Shown one piece after another: positions 1-9,520 of a DNA stretch of 64,000 bases. The notes under the pieces are model-generated. The model saw only the letters and a list, made by a program, of their open reading frames with translations, did not search any database and had not been told where the DNA came from. The translations under genes and the position numbers were made by a program. The stretch is from Liopterus haemorrhoidalis (lineage: Eukaryota; Arthropoda; Insecta; Coleoptera; Dytiscidae). Each line of letters opens with the position of its first letter. Position 1 is the stretch's first letter. The stretch covers positions 30,370,540 to 30,434,539 of the forward strand of contig OZ020618.1 in NCBI GenBank assembly GCA_963971575.1, given 5' to 3'.

Positions 1-402
1 GGCATCTTGGGGCTTTAATTCTTGCACCAATTGAATTTTGTAGGGGTGCAGCTTTATGTCTTTGTGCATAATGCGATGTAATGATGATCTATGCACATTT
101 AAAGCACTTGCGCGCTTCCGAATTGAAAGGTTCGGGTCGTCACGAACAGACTGATTAACATTCTCCACGTTTTCTACCGTTCTTGATGACCTAGGTCGCC
201 CGGATTTTGATTTATCCAGCGTTGTACCAGTCTCTTCAAACTTTTTAACCCAATGTCGAATGAGAGGAATGCTTGGCGCATCATTTAAGTGGCGAAAACC
301 TCGAATACTGCAGAATTTTCTACGCGCTACAGTCGCCGAATCACCGTTTTTGTAAAACTCTCACACGCATAACGCGCGGTCTGCTCCCGAGAAACGCTCC
401 AT
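1..402 (-). pseudogene. mariner-type transposase, N-terminal part, broken
   Basis: The minus strand from the ATG at 402-400 reads as the DNA-binding half of a Tc1/mariner-superfamily transposase, which would cut and paste its own element. Two helix-turn-helix-like segments are visible: one ending near SIPLIRHWVKKFEETG, then a GRPRSSRTVENV linker, then a second ending in the KIQLVQELKPQD stretch common in insect mariner transposases. An in-frame TGA 14 codons in (after RALCV) makes this copy a pseudogene. The catalytic DDD half would lie left of base 1, outside the window. Its upstream UTR and terminal repeat have been moved to 8028-8095 by the LTR element at 452-8023. Family assignment is from motif recall. 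Confidence 0.72.
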
Positions 403-447
403 AGCGACTAAATTCCCAAGAGCCAGGCTACCGATTGACATAACCCC

Positions 448-451
448 CGCG
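448..451. repeat. target-site duplication CGCG, left copy
   Basis: CGCG directly abuts the left LTR and is repeated at 8024-8027 directly after the right LTR. A 4-bp duplication of a YRYR sequence is the expected signature of errantivirus integrase. Confidence 0.85.
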
Positions 452-657
452 AGTTAAAATTTAAAAAGAAGTTGTTGTTAAAAAATTACTTTATTAACAC
501 ACAATGGTTTGACAAAAGATGATTACAATATTCAAATGTTCTCTATATATATGATTTTCAGTTTTACAATGTAAGCTTATTTTATATTTCACAAGAATTA
601 CAAATAATAAAGTCATCAATAAATTATTGTAGATTCAGCGGTTTGGAATATATAACT
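452..657 (-). repeat. 3' LTR of the errantivirus
   Basis: 206 bp, matching 7818-8023 base for base by eye, with 5-bp terminal inverted repeats AGTTA/TAACT. Relative to the coding strand this is the 3' LTR, carrying the transcript end. The dinucleotide start AG rather than TG is usual for errantiviruses. Confidence 0.93.
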
Positions 658-668
658 CCTCCATCCTT
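658..668 (-). promoter_or_regulatory. polypurine tract of the errantivirus
   Basis: On the minus strand the sequence immediately upstream of the 3' LTR is AAGGATGGAGG, a short purine run in the place where plus-strand DNA synthesis is primed in LTR retroelements. Position and composition support it; primer cleavage cannot be shown from sequence. Confidence 0.55.
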
Positions 669-2386
669 AAAAGGAAACTTGGGGGGTGACCCTGGAGTTT
701 TCGGGTTGAGTGGACTGGCCTCTTTTGGAATCTTCTGCTGCCTTTGACTGGAACTTGAATCGTAGTTTCATGTAACAATAAAAAATGATTACAAGAAATA
801 TTAAAATATATGAAAATAAATTCCAGATGCTAAATTTAAGATGAATGGCTGGCTCGGAGATTTTTTCCAATTTCTTCTTTTGGGTGCTGATGGCCTGTAA
901 GATGTTTTTGGTCTGATCCAGATTGATGTGGTCTAATTTTATTGGCTTCATCTCTGATGTAGGAGGGTCCTTAAGATCTTGTTTCAATTTTGGTAGTTCT
1001 ATTTGTTTGAATTTTCTTTTTGGTTCTTCATGTGATTGAATTTTTATTCCTTCGATGGTGACTTCGCAGAAAGGGGTTAGTTCCAGGACGTAACTTCCGG
1101 ACAAGAGTATTTTTTCTGAATCTTGCCTGCAGGTCTGGATGGCTATCGTTTGGTATGGGGCGATGACGATCCATTGATTTTTCTCGATTTTTTGGATTTT
1201 GGGCCGGCTTAATTCCACTGGTATCGATTGGCAATTAGATAAGATTTGTGTGAATCTTATCATTTGAACTTCGCATGGGTCCTTGGAGTTGGATATCTTC
1301 AACGGTATGGCTTCTCGGCAAATGAATTGTTCGCTTGATATTTCTCTGCACTGCACATCGAAAAACACATAATTCTGCTCGCCAATTAGCATAAATTTGG
1401 AATTAGGTAAGATTGCTTGGAAGGAATTATTATGCAGTGTAGGAAAGGGATATAAATGATAATAATCATATTTTATGGTCTCTACTATAGGAACTTGTAT
1501 TATAAATATTATTTGATTATTTTTTGAAAAACTTTTTAATTCTATTATTTTTTCGAAAAGTAGTACGTTTTCTAAATTTGGTTCAAAAGGTAGTTTATTA
1601 GTGGAAAGGTAGTGTTCGATGGATTTAATTTCATCTAACAATTCATGTGGTTCGATTATAGAATTATGAAAGGTATTTAATTTGGAAAAAGTTACTGCGA
1701 TTTCTATTTTTTCCAGAGAATCATAAATTATTTGAAAAGCTGTTACTAATTGAGAGAGTGTCATTTGAATTATGAAGTAATGATAACTATTTACATTTTT
1801 CAATTCGACTGTTTGTAGCCATTTTTCAATTTGGGTCATTCTGGACTCTAAAGCTTTTTGATTATGAAATAAAATTTGTGCATTTTCTTGAAATGATTTT
1901 GTGGAATTTTGAATTAAAGTTATTTGTTGTTTAACTAAAGTTTTAATTTTGAGTTGTGTATTTGACAGTATAGAAATTGCGTTATCATATTTCATCGCAT
2001 CATTTTGATCTAAATTTCCTGTGAAAAATTTTACTACAGAACCAAAACCATTTATAAGACCTCGTTTTGATCTTTGAGATACATTTACTGGATTCAATCT
2101 AGTTATTTGGGCTTTAATTTTTTGTTGTAGTATGTCAATTAAACGGTAAGAAGTATAAAATTCGTCATCATTAGTACCATTTTGAATAAGTTTCTTTAAA
2201 TCAAAAAATTTAGATTGAAGATGTTCGAATTCGTCAGTTATTGGATTTAAATCGAAAATTTGTATAAAGGACCAATAATCTATTTCGTTTTGTGCATTTC
2301 CGAGTTTTAAAGGGAGAATTCCGGGATTATGAATAATATTGTGAAATTTGGGATAGGTCAGTTCTGGTCTGGTGGACGTGAAGAAT
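667..2386 (-). CDS. env: errantivirus envelope glycoprotein, main exon
   Basis: Reading frame of about 572 codons for the envelope (baculovirus F-like family), the membrane glycoprotein that lets errantiviruses pass between cells. The frame is open from a splice acceptor TTTCAG (2392-2387) to a stop at 667-669. A conventional start is lacking: the first residues and signal peptide appear to come from a leader exon at 7629-7654, and the codon phase across the two splice sites agrees. Visible features are a furin-type RSKR site followed by a glycine-rich GLINGFGSVV fusion-peptide-like segment (about 2030-2065), coiled-coil-prone helices after it, a cysteine-bearing ectodomain, a hydrophobic membrane anchor near the C-terminus (about 770-850) and a short basic tail. 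The exon overlaps the end of pol by 29 nt. No stop or frameshift is seen. Confidence 0.88.
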
Positions 2387-5300
2387 CTGAAACAATAGTG
2401 GGTTTCTTTAATTGTTGGATGTGGATAATTTCTTTCTTATTTTTTAAATTATTTTCAATTTCAACTCGGTTTCTTTCTAAAAGTTTAGTTATACGATATG
2501 GGCCTAAAAATCTATTGGATTTTTTATTTCGAGTTTTTGGATTTTTCTTATATACGATTTGGTCTAAATGAAATTCTGAGTTTGTTTCTCCTTGTGTGTT
2601 ATGTTTTGAGACAGATTTTTCTTTTTTATCAATTAATCGATCTTTAACTTTTTCGTAAACATGTTTCAGTTTTTCTTTATGATTTTGTATGTAATCGGAA
2701 TAGAATGAATTTGGCAGGAAAATTTCGTGTGGGTCTCTCAAGTGGGTGTGACCAAAGGTTAATTCAAAAGGGGTGAATTTTGTTGCGCTGTGTATGGAGT
2801 TATTATAACCTAAGATTGCGTAATCCATTAAATTTTCAGTTTCATTTGGGTGTGTTTCTTTTAGGATTCTAAGATGTTCTATGAGAGTTGAGTGAAATCT
2901 CTCTACAACACTATTGGATTCATGATGTGAGGGGGTGGTGAAATGTATATTTATTTTATGAAGTTTTAAGAGTTCTTGGACAGTTGTGTTATTAAATTCT
3001 GTGCCGTTATCTAAAATTAAATTTTCTGGTATTCCGAAACAAGTAAAGTATTTGATTAAAGCATTACTTATGTGGATTGCTGTTTTTCCCATAATAGATA
3101 TGGCTTGCGCAAATTTTGAAAACGCGTCGACTAATGTTAAATAATTTTTTCCATCGTAAGTAAAAGTATCAATATGGACAATTTGGAAAGGTTTAGAAGG
3201 AGTTTCAGTGAGCATCATGGGTGTGTAAGGTAGTTTTCTGGAGTATTTTGTACGTTGACATATATCGCATGAATTTATGTAATTTGAAATGGATAGTTTC
3301 ATGTTTTTCCAATAATAATTGCGTTTTAAATGTTCTAATGTCACTTTTCCTTCATGATGGTTTTTTATAAGCAAAATTTGTTCTTCTTCGTCTTTGATAG
3401 TATTTATTAATTTAGTGCATTTAATTAATTTGGGACCACGTTCTGAAAAGTTTTCTAAATAAATTTTACAAAAGTCTCTGTACAATTGTTCTGTATGAAA
3501 ATAAAGCCAGTATGTTTTTTCGTTAACTGTATAGTCTTTTAAAAATTCTAAAATTAATTTTTCATTACAAGAATTTGGAATTTTGACCGTTATGATTTTT
3601 TGTGAATCTATGTTTTCTTGTTTAACGTTTAATTTGTAGTGTACTTGAGGGAATACTAAAATTTGGTTGGTTTTATTATTTATAATGTCGTCTAATATTG
3701 TTATTCCATTATTAGTTGTTTCATTAAAATTACTATGTTGCGTGGAAGAACCTATTTCAATTTGTTTATCGTTTGGGGGTCTAATTTGGATATCGGAAAG
3801 AATTTGGAGTTTTGGGTTTTTATAAGTTTCGGGGTTGCCGTTTGTAATAGGGGTATCGTCAAGGATAGGGTTTTTAGCTAAATTTCGAAAGTAATCTAAA
3901 GTTGCTTGATCAATGTCTCCGGGGTTATTTATGATTGATTCATTTTCTAGTGCATTTATTGAAATTCTAGAAAGTGCATCAGCTACAGTGTTTGTACTAC
4001 CTTTTTTGTAAGCTATAACGTATTCATACTCTTCCAATCGTAAACGCCAACGAACTAATTTTGAATTTGGTTCTTTTAAGTTAAAAAGCCAAACGAGGGG
4101 TCTATGATCAGTCTGTATCGTGAATTTTCTACCAAACAAATAAGGTCGGAAGTACTTACATGCCCAAACTATGGCAAGTAATTCTTTCTCTATAGTGCTG
4201 TAACGTTGTTCCGAATCATTGAGTGTACGGGAAGCAAAAGCTATAGGTTTGTCTGCATTAATAGGACCTTGTGAGAGGACTGCGCCCAAGGCTATGTTAG
4301 ATGCGTCAGTAGTTAATAAAAAGGGTTTGGAAAAATCTGGATATTGTAATATAGGGGCATTAGTTAATAAATCTTTACAAGTATTGATGGCAGTTATAAA
4401 TTTTTGATCATGAACTATCTTACTACCTTTTTTCAAGCAAAGTGTAAGAGGTTTAGTAATCTTTGCAAAGTCTTGAATGAATTTACGATAATATCCTACT
4501 AGGCCTAAAAAGCTTTTAATTTCTTTCTGAGTTTTTGGGATGGGAAAATTTTTAATTGATTGAATTTTATCGGGATTTGGTTTAACACCTTCTGATGTTA
4601 TGATATGACCTAAATAACAAACATCTTTTCTTAAGAACTCGCATTTATCTAACTGAATTTTGAAATTTGATTGTCTTAAACGTTCGAAAATGGATGTTAG
4701 TCTTTCAATGTGTTCTTGAAGGGAAACGCTAAATATTAAAATGTCATCTAAATATACTACACAAATTTCGTTCTGTAAGCCTCTGAGAACATTATCCATT
4801 AATCTTTGGAACGTGGAAGGGCTGTTTTTTAGTCCAAAGGGCATACGCTTAAATTCATAGTGCCCATTTTCAGTTGTAAAGGCTGTTTTAGCGATGTCTT
4901 CAGGGTTCATCTCTATTTGATGAAAACCACTTGCAAGATCGAGAGTAGTGAAGTATTGGCTTTTACCGAGTTTGTCAAGGATGTCAGAAATGTTTGGAAG
5001 TGGGTATTTATCTGATACTGTTTTTTCATTCAATTTGCGGTAATCAATTACCATTCTCCATTTCTTTTTACCTGATGAATCTAATTTCTTTGGAACTATC
5101 CAAATCGGACTTGAATAAGGAGATGATGATGGCTGAATAATGCCTTGTTCTAGTAAACTATCAATTTGATTTTTAACTTCGGTCTTATGGACTTGGGGGT
5201 AACGATATGTTTTTGTAAATATGGGAGTTTCATCTGTTAATTTAATTTGGTGTTGGATTTTATTTGTGAAGCTTAATGGGATTTTTTCACTATGAAATAT

Positions 5301-6149
5301 GTCTCTGTATTCAAAACATAATTTCTGAAGGGCTTTAATTTCTTCCGAATTACAGTGGTCTAGACGTATGTTTTTTAAATTTGATTTTAAAATTTTGTCA
5401 AGGTCTTTATTTAAGTTAGTTTCGGGAATGATTTTTTGTGTAAAATTGAATTCTTGAATGTTTAAGGGTTCAATGTCTATTGGTGATCTAAAGTTTATTT
5501 CTGCTGGTTTAGTGAATGAATTTATTATAGTGGTAATGGCAAAATGATTCTTAACATTTACTATTGCTTTAGGAGTTTCAACGTTTTGTGCAAATTTACG
5601 ATATTCTAAAAGACCTATACCTTCTTTCATTTTGACAGGTATTTTTACTATTTGCTCTGTTCTTGCTGGAACAATTACTGAATAATTTTGAAAATTGTTA
5701 TTATTTTGGGGTTGTTTTTGAGTGTCTTCAGTTTCACAAATAATAGGAATAGAAACATGAGGGGTAATAATTAATTTTGAGTCAAGGTTGACGTTAGCTT
5801 TCAATTGTTTTAAAAGATCTATGCCAATTAATCCATCAAAATTTTCACTAAATCTGAATAAATAAAATTTATGTGTTTCTTTTACATTGAAAATTTTGAA
5901 AATAGGGATTTGTATTACTTCATCATGACATGAAATATTATGTGCAGTTTGAATTTGGAAACTTTCTTTAAAAATTGAATTTTGAAAATATTTGTAAGCT
6001 AATTTTGGGTCAATTAAACTTCGAGAACTACCAGTATCGATAAGGAATTTGGCATTTATTTCGGGAATTAGGACATACGGTAGGTTGGAATTGACAAGGT
6101 TTATGTTTATTATGTCAGGTGGTTTGAGCCAATGTCCTCTAGAAAATTT
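2358..6149 (-). CDS. pol: errantivirus Pol polyprotein (protease, RT, RNase H, integrase)
   Basis: Open for about 1264 codons in the -1 frame relative to gag. In order: retropepsin-like aspartic protease with LIDTGSS (around 6020-6040) and a downstream GLIGIDLL; reverse transcriptase with the active-site box YLDD (about 4743-4754) and a MPFGLKNSP segment upstream; RNase H with TTDASNIALGAVLSQ and ERYSTIEKELLAIVWA; integrase with an HHCC zinc finger ending CDICQRTK, then the DDE core seen as HIDTF, LDNGTEF and VVERFHST. It makes cDNA from the RNA genome and inserts it. There is no start codon of its own at the 5' end; expression probably needs -1 frameshifting at 6143-6149. No stops interrupt it, and the catalytic residues I can see are present. 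Very confident of family. Confidence 0.95.
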   Translation of the reverse strand, partial: KFSRGHWLKPPDIININLVNSNLPYVLIPEINAKFLIDTGSSRSLIDPKLAYKYFQNSIFKESFQIQTAHNISCHDEVIQIPIFKIFNVKETHKFYLFRFSENFDGLIGIDLLKQLKANVNLDSKLIITPHVSIPIICETEDTQKQPQNNNNFQNYSVIVPARTEQIVKIPVKMKEGIGLLEYRKFAQNVETPKAIVNVKNHFAITTIINSFTKPAEINFRSPIDIEPLNIQEFNFTQKIIPETNLNKDLDKILKSNLKNIRLDHCNSEEIKALQKLCFEYRDIFHSEKIPLSFTNKIQHQIKLTDETPIFTKTYRYPQVHKTEVKNQIDSLLEQGIIQPSSSPYSSPIWIVPKKLDSSGKKKWRMVIDYRKLNEKTVSDKYPLPNISDILDKLGKSQYFTTLDLASGFHQIEMNPEDIAKTAFTTENGHYEFKRMPFGLKNSPSTFQRLMDNVLRGLQNEICVVYLDDILIFSVSLQEHIERLTSIFERLRQSNFKIQLDKCEFLRKDVCYLGHIITSEGVKPNPDKIQSIKNFPIPKTQKEIKSFLGLVGYYRKFIQDFAKITKPLTLCLKKGSKIVHDQKFITAINTCKDLLTNAPILQYPDFSKPFLLTTDASNIALGAVLSQGPINADKPIAFASRTLNDSEQRYSTIEKELLAIVWACKYFRPYLFGRKFTIQTDHRPLVWLFNLKEPNSKLVRWRLRLEEYEYVIAYKKGSTNTVADALSRISINALENESIINNPGDIDQATLDYFRNLAKNPILDDTPITNGNPETYKNPKLQILSDIQIRPPNDKQIEIGSSTQHSNFNETTNNGITILDDIINNKTNQILVFPQVHYKLNVKQENIDSQKIITVKIPNSCNEKLILEFLKDYTVNEKTYWLYFHTEQLYRDFCKIYLENFSERGPKLIKCTKLINTIKDEEEQILLIKNHHEGKVTLEHLKRNYYWKNMKLSISNYINSCDICQRTKYSRKLPYTPMMLTETPSKPFQIVHIDTFTYDGKNYLTLVDAFSKFAQAISIMGKTAIHISNALIKYFTCFGIPENLILDNGTEFNNTTVQELLKLHKINIHFTTPSHHESNSVVERFHSTLIEHLRILKETHPNETENLMDYAILGYNNSIHSATKFTPFELTFGHTHLRDPHEIFLPNSFYSDYIQNHKEKLKHVYEKVKDRLIDKKEKSVSKHNTQGETNSEFHLDQIVYKKNPKTRNKKSNRFLGPYRITKLLERNRVEIENNLKNKKEIIHIQQLKKPTIVSDSSRPPDQN

Positions 6150-7525
6150 ACATTCGTGTTGTCATATGATTCATTAAAAGGTCGGTCATTATCGTTTGTT
6201 AAACAATTTTGATAGTCAGCATTTTCGTAATTGTCCGAACAATTTTGCTGAATCGAGTCTAACGTGTATTCGCTTTCGTTGTAACTTGCAATTTGAGAAC
6301 TTGTGTCATAAGAGTTTAAATTACATGCATTCGTTTCAAAATCATTACTAGAAATTTCAAAATTATTATAATTTAAATTTGACGGTTCTATTTCTTGTGC
6401 AAATAAATGATTTTGAGCGAAGGGTTTTTGGGGTTGGTATTTTGAAAAACCGGATGATATATCCATGGGTTCTGATCTATATTGATTTTGTCTAGGATTA
6501 AATTGATTTCGAATTTGATTGGATCTTTGAGAGGATGCATTTACAGGTTGCCATTGCATGCGGAAGATTTGTGTGGGAGTTTTATGTTGGAAATTTTGAT
6601 AGTTTGGTCTATATGAATTTTGGAAAGGAGTTTGTTGGTTAACGTGCATTGGATTTCTATGTAAAGTGGGAGAGAATCTGTTATGTGTTTGATAGGCTGG
6701 ATTTGGTTTTCTTAGCGGTTGGTTAGAATTTTGCGGAATTGTTCTATGCATTTGCGGGGCTGTTAAATTAATGGGGGTTACTCTGTTATTTGGTTTATAG
6801 AGTATTTGAGGATTACTTAAATTATTTGATCTATTTTGACTATAAAGGAAATTTTCTTCCTCTATTACTAATGACATTGCTTTTTCTAGACTGTCAGGGT
6901 TTCGTAGCCTAATATTATTTTGTAGATGCCCACGAAGGCCTCTGATAAAGGTTTTTAACGCTAATTCATCATAATTTTTAATGTGAATAGTTCTCTCTTC
7001 AGGTGTCATACTAGTAGAATTTAATTTTGATAGAATTAAACTCCTGGCGTCTTGGCATCTCATGCCGAAGGTGTAAGGGGTTTCATTCTTACTAGGACGT
7101 AAAATAATTAAGTCTTGTACTAAACAATCTATGTTTCTCTGATCTCCGAAAGTCAGTATCAAAGCATTTTTTATTTCTACCCAATCGGTTAATTCTAGTC
7201 TCGAACCTATAAGGGTTAGGGCTCTGCCTGTTAGTTTACCGATTATTGCGCGTAGAATATATGTGTTTAACGTATTATTACTATTATCTGCAAAATGAGC
7301 TATTACGCTTTCGCAGTTGTTAATAAAAATTCCTAAAACGTTAGGGTTTCCATCAAAATTTGGAATGGTATCTACATATAATTTTAAAAGTTGATAATTA
7401 ACTTGTGGTTGTGCTTGGTGTAAAGGGTTAGTAACTTGAATTGTTGGATTTTGAATTGGAGTGGTCATATTTAACGCGGTAGCTGCGAATTGATCAATTA
7501 AGTTATCAATTTCGTTATTGGACAT
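6110..7525 (-). CDS. gag: errantivirus Gag structural protein
   Basis: 471 codons, starting at an ATG at 7525-7523 just after the leader and ending at TAA 6112-6110. It should form the particle shell and package the RNA. An N-terminal helical region (from about residue 40, with DTIPNFDGNP) and the middle section resemble the capsid part of errantivirus Gag; the C-terminal 200 residues are rich in asparagine, glutamine, serine and tyrosine and include an arginine-rich stretch. No CCHC zinc knuckle is present, as is usual in errantiviruses. The end overlaps pol in the -1 frame through the slippery site at 6143-6149. Intact, with no stops. Confidence 0.92.
   Translation of the reverse strand: MSNNEIDNLIDQFAATALNMTTPIQNPTIQVTNPLHQAQPQVNYQLLKLYVDTIPNFDGNPNVLGIFINNCESVIAHFADNSNNTLNTYILRAIIGKLTGRALTLIGSRLELTDWVEIKNALILTFGDQRNIDCLVQDLIILRPSKNETPYTFGMRCQDARSLILSKLNSTSMTPEERTIHIKNYDELALKTFIRGLRGHLQNNIRLRNPDSLEKAMSLVIEEENFLYSQNRSNNLSNPQILYKPNNRVTPINLTAPQMHRTIPQNSNQPLRKPNPAYQTHNRFSPTLHRNPMHVNQQTPFQNSYRPNYQNFQHKTPTQIFRMQWQPVNASSQRSNQIRNQFNPRQNQYRSEPMDISSGFSKYQPQKPFAQNHLFAQEIEPSNLNYNNFEISSNDFETNACNLNSYDTSSQIASYNESEYTLDSIQQNCSDNYENADYQNCLTNDNDRPFNESYDNTNVNFLEDIGSNHLT
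6143..6149 (-). promoter_or_regulatory. gag-pol -1 frameshift slippery heptamer
   Basis: On the minus strand the gag frame reads gtA AAT TTT, matching the X XXY YYZ pattern for -1 slippage. A slip here enters the pol frame, which stays open through the protease. The gag stop is at 6112-6110, about 30 nt downstream. Whether a pseudoknot follows was not assessed. Confidence 0.65.
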
Positions 7526-7628
7526 ATGAGTTTATACTTTTTAGGTAAAAATAGATATAGGATAAATATAAATATAGGGTTTTGGATATAATTAACGAGC
7601 AAAAATATATGTTAAATCAAAAACTTAC

Positions 7629-7654
7629 AGTGCTAATATGAAGGCGATCTTCAT
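7629..7654 (-). CDS. env: env leader exon with signal-peptide start and splice donor
   Basis: In the untranslated leader between primer-binding site and gag, the minus strand has an ATG at 7654-7652, then hydrophobic codons, ending at 7629 against a consensus donor GTAAGT (7628-7623). The exon is 26 nt, leaving two bases of a codon, and the acceptor at 2387/2386 supplies the third and continues in the env frame. A spliced env mRNA made from a leader exon is the known expression route for gypsy-type env; use of this particular pair is inferred from the site consensus and phase match. The implied intron spans 2387-7628 and removes gag and most of pol. Confidence 0.68.
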
Positions 7655-7799
7655 TGCTGGACTTGGACGATTTTTGTTCTGTTGCCCAGGACCTTTTATC
7701 GGACTTTTTTTCTTCTTTCTTGTTTCTTGGTTCTTGCCTCTGAATCGTTGATACGAACCGGATACTTAAGCGATTTTGTCTTATATAACCGTGAGACAA

Positions 7800-7817
7800 T
7801 ATCCTAACGACTGCGCC
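7800..7817 (-). promoter_or_regulatory. primer-binding site of the errantivirus
   Basis: Directly after the 5' LTR the minus strand reads GGCGCAGTCGTTAGGAT, with the last T of the LTR serving as the first base of TGGCGC. This resembles the tRNA-Ser-type primer site of the Drosophila elements 17.6 and 297 (recalled, not searched). The TGG start complements a tRNA CCA end. Confidence 0.7.
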
Positions 7818-8023
7818 AGTTAAAATTTAAAAAGAAGTTGTTGTTAAAAAATTACTTTATTAACACACAATGGTTTGACAAAAGATGATTACAATATTCA
7901 AATGTTCTCTATATATATGATTTTCAGTTTTACAATGTAAGCTTATTTTATATTTCACAAGAATTACAAATAATAAAGTCATCAATAAATTATTGTAGAT
8001 TCAGCGGTTTGGAATATATAACT
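7818..8023 (-). repeat. 5' LTR of the errantivirus
   Basis: 206-bp copy identical by eye to 452-657. On the coding strand this LTR carries the promoter and transcription start. No clear TATA box position can be fixed beyond the general TATATA richness near its start. Confidence 0.93.
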
Positions 8024-8027
8024 CGCG
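8024..8027. repeat. target-site duplication CGCG, right copy
   Basis: Exact match to 448-451. Together the two copies bracket the LTR element and mark where it entered the older mariner. Confidence 0.85.
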
Positions 8028-8095
8028 CCCCTCGGATACGTTGCGTTCACGCAGTAAGCTAAATAAATATAAAATTTCTTTTGAGACACCTTGTA
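8028..8095 (-). mobile_element. displaced 5' end of the mariner at 1-447
   Basis: Reading leftward on the minus strand, this short piece begins with a likely terminal repeat (ACAAGGTGTCTCAAAAG, next to a TA) and runs up to the point where the LTR element is inserted. If 448-8023 plus one copy of CGCG is removed, it joins directly to the 5' leader of the broken transposase at 1-402. The exact mariner end is set only by the TA dinucleotide and is approximate. Confidence 0.55.
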
Positions 8096-8366
8096 TTTCT
8101 GGAAATGTTTTGAAACTATTTAAATGTAATTAATAACTATAACATTTAAACTAACCAAACAAATTTTATTTGTACATTTAGGCAAATTTTCAATAAATAT
8201 CTCATTTTTATATTAATTATTTTTTTATTACATATATGTTATGTTGCCCGGGCCCCCTGCTCGATAGGGGCCTCTGGGCTGTAGGTCGAAAAGCCTATGC
8301 CGTAATCCGGCATTATGTACGAAGGTTAGTTTCCAATCCTCTCCCCGCGTATTCTTGAACCCAACG
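8096..8366. other. unassigned DNA with a GC-rich patch
   Basis: Between the mariner end and the LINE tail. 8096-8245 is AT-rich with nothing recognised. 8246-8300 is strikingly GC-rich and contains the short inverted pair GGCCCCCTGC / GATAGGGGCC, which could form a hairpin. It may be the 3' end of another retroelement; not identified. Confidence 0.35.
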
Positions 8367-9329
8367 ATAATAATAATAATAATAATGATAATATTTTTAT
8401 TGACCAAATTACAATTACAAAAAATGTTTTTAGTCAGTCAAATACAATAATAATAATACAAAGTTACCAAATTTAATCAAAATTGACATTTTCAAATTCA
8501 TCAGTGATATAGATTGGATTACTTGTTAGTATGTTCTTAAGTTTAAATTTGAATTTGTCTAGTGGTAGTGTACAGATACCCTCAGGCAAGAGATTGTATA
8601 ATTTGACAGAAAAATAATTTGAGCATTTTCTGGATTTATTTAAACGCAAAAATTTACCGCGGATATTATTTTTACCGCGAGTGTTGTGATTATGTGTCTC
8701 ACCAAATGTACTGTAATCAGTTAAATTTTTGCGTATAAACAATAAACAATGATAAATAAATAACCAAGGCAAAGTCATTATTTTGAGTTTCACAAAAAGA
8801 TCTCGACAATCGGCTCTGAAAGGAGCACCGGCAATTATCCTTACAACTTTTCGTTGTAATGCAAAAATTCTGTTTGCTGCAGGTGAATGTCCCCAGATTA
8901 TTAACCCATAGGATACGTGGGACTGAAAGAGGAAGAAATAGGCTTTTAATACAACATCTGAGCTGACTTCATGCTTCAGATTCCTTATTAGATACACAGT
9001 CGAGTGTAGTTTGCGGCTAAATATATCCACATGTTGATCCCAACGAAGATGAGGGTCAACGTGGATAACGAGAAATTTTATGGAGGGGGGCATTGGCAAT
9101 ATTATGTCTTCTGGTGCGCAGAAGTAGAACCTAAGTTTTTTCTTTATTTAAACTTAGCTTATTCCAGGCAAACCAAGAGTTTGCACTGTTCATCAAAGAG
9201 ACATTTTCCTTAACAAGAGAATCTAAATCATTTTTACAATCTAATAATGTTGTATCGTCAGCGTAGAGAATTGTTTTGGCGTTTGTAGAGAGAGGCAAGT
9301 CGTTTACAAATATTAGGAACAGTAGCGAT
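8367..9329 (-). pseudogene. 5'-truncated CR1/Jockey-group LINE, 3' part of ORF2
   Basis: Only the last third of a LINE remains. From about 9329 the minus strand reads LLFLIFVNDLP, then the reverse-transcriptase box YADDTTL, then the thumb and C-terminal region (8473-9099 open) with HVSYGLIIWG and KVVRIIAGA, typical of insect CR1/Jockey-group LINEs. A stop or frameshift lies just upstream of 9099. It ends in an (ATT)n tail (8367-8390 region on the plus strand as GATAATAATAATAATAATAA), the usual tail for this group. The C-terminal layout resembles LINE D at 47617-52182, so the two are probably related. 5' truncation is the ordinary outcome of incomplete reverse transcription. Confidence 0.82.
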
Positions 9330-9448
9330 TAGGATAATACCGAACCGTATAAAATATATGTTTTTAAATATACCTACATATATATGATACCGTTACGTTA
9401 AAAATTATACACATTAAGGCATTAATATATAAATATATATGAATAATC

Positions 9449-9449
<1 letters not shown>

Positions 9450-9519
<70 letters not shown>

Positions 9520-9520
9520 T
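9450..9520. repeat. compound (CT)n(GT)n microsatellite
   Basis: About 52 bases of CT repeats followed by about 18 bases of GT repeats. A simple-sequence repeat, probably polymorphic. Confidence 0.95.

Larger units (their letters stand above)
452..8023 (-). mobile_element. complete errantivirus (gypsy-group LTR retrotransposon with env)
   Basis: A 7.57-kb insect endogenous retrovirus on the minus strand: 5' LTR (7818-8023), primer-binding site, leader, gag, pol in the -1 frame, env, polypurine tract and 3' LTR (452-657). The two 206-bp LTRs look identical when compared by eye, and each is bounded by AGTTA...TAACT. The insertion is flanked by a perfect 4-bp duplication CGCG (448-451 and 8024-8027), which fits the alternating pyrimidine-purine target preference of this group. 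gag, pol and the env exon are each open without stops. Identical LTRs and intact frames suggest recent insertion and possible activity. It sits inside a mariner remnant. Confidence 0.95.

Noticed and set aside
7617..7799. Leader ORF of 60 codons in the errantivirus
   Set aside because: Charged, no motif, and in a different frame from the env leader start; probably incidental.
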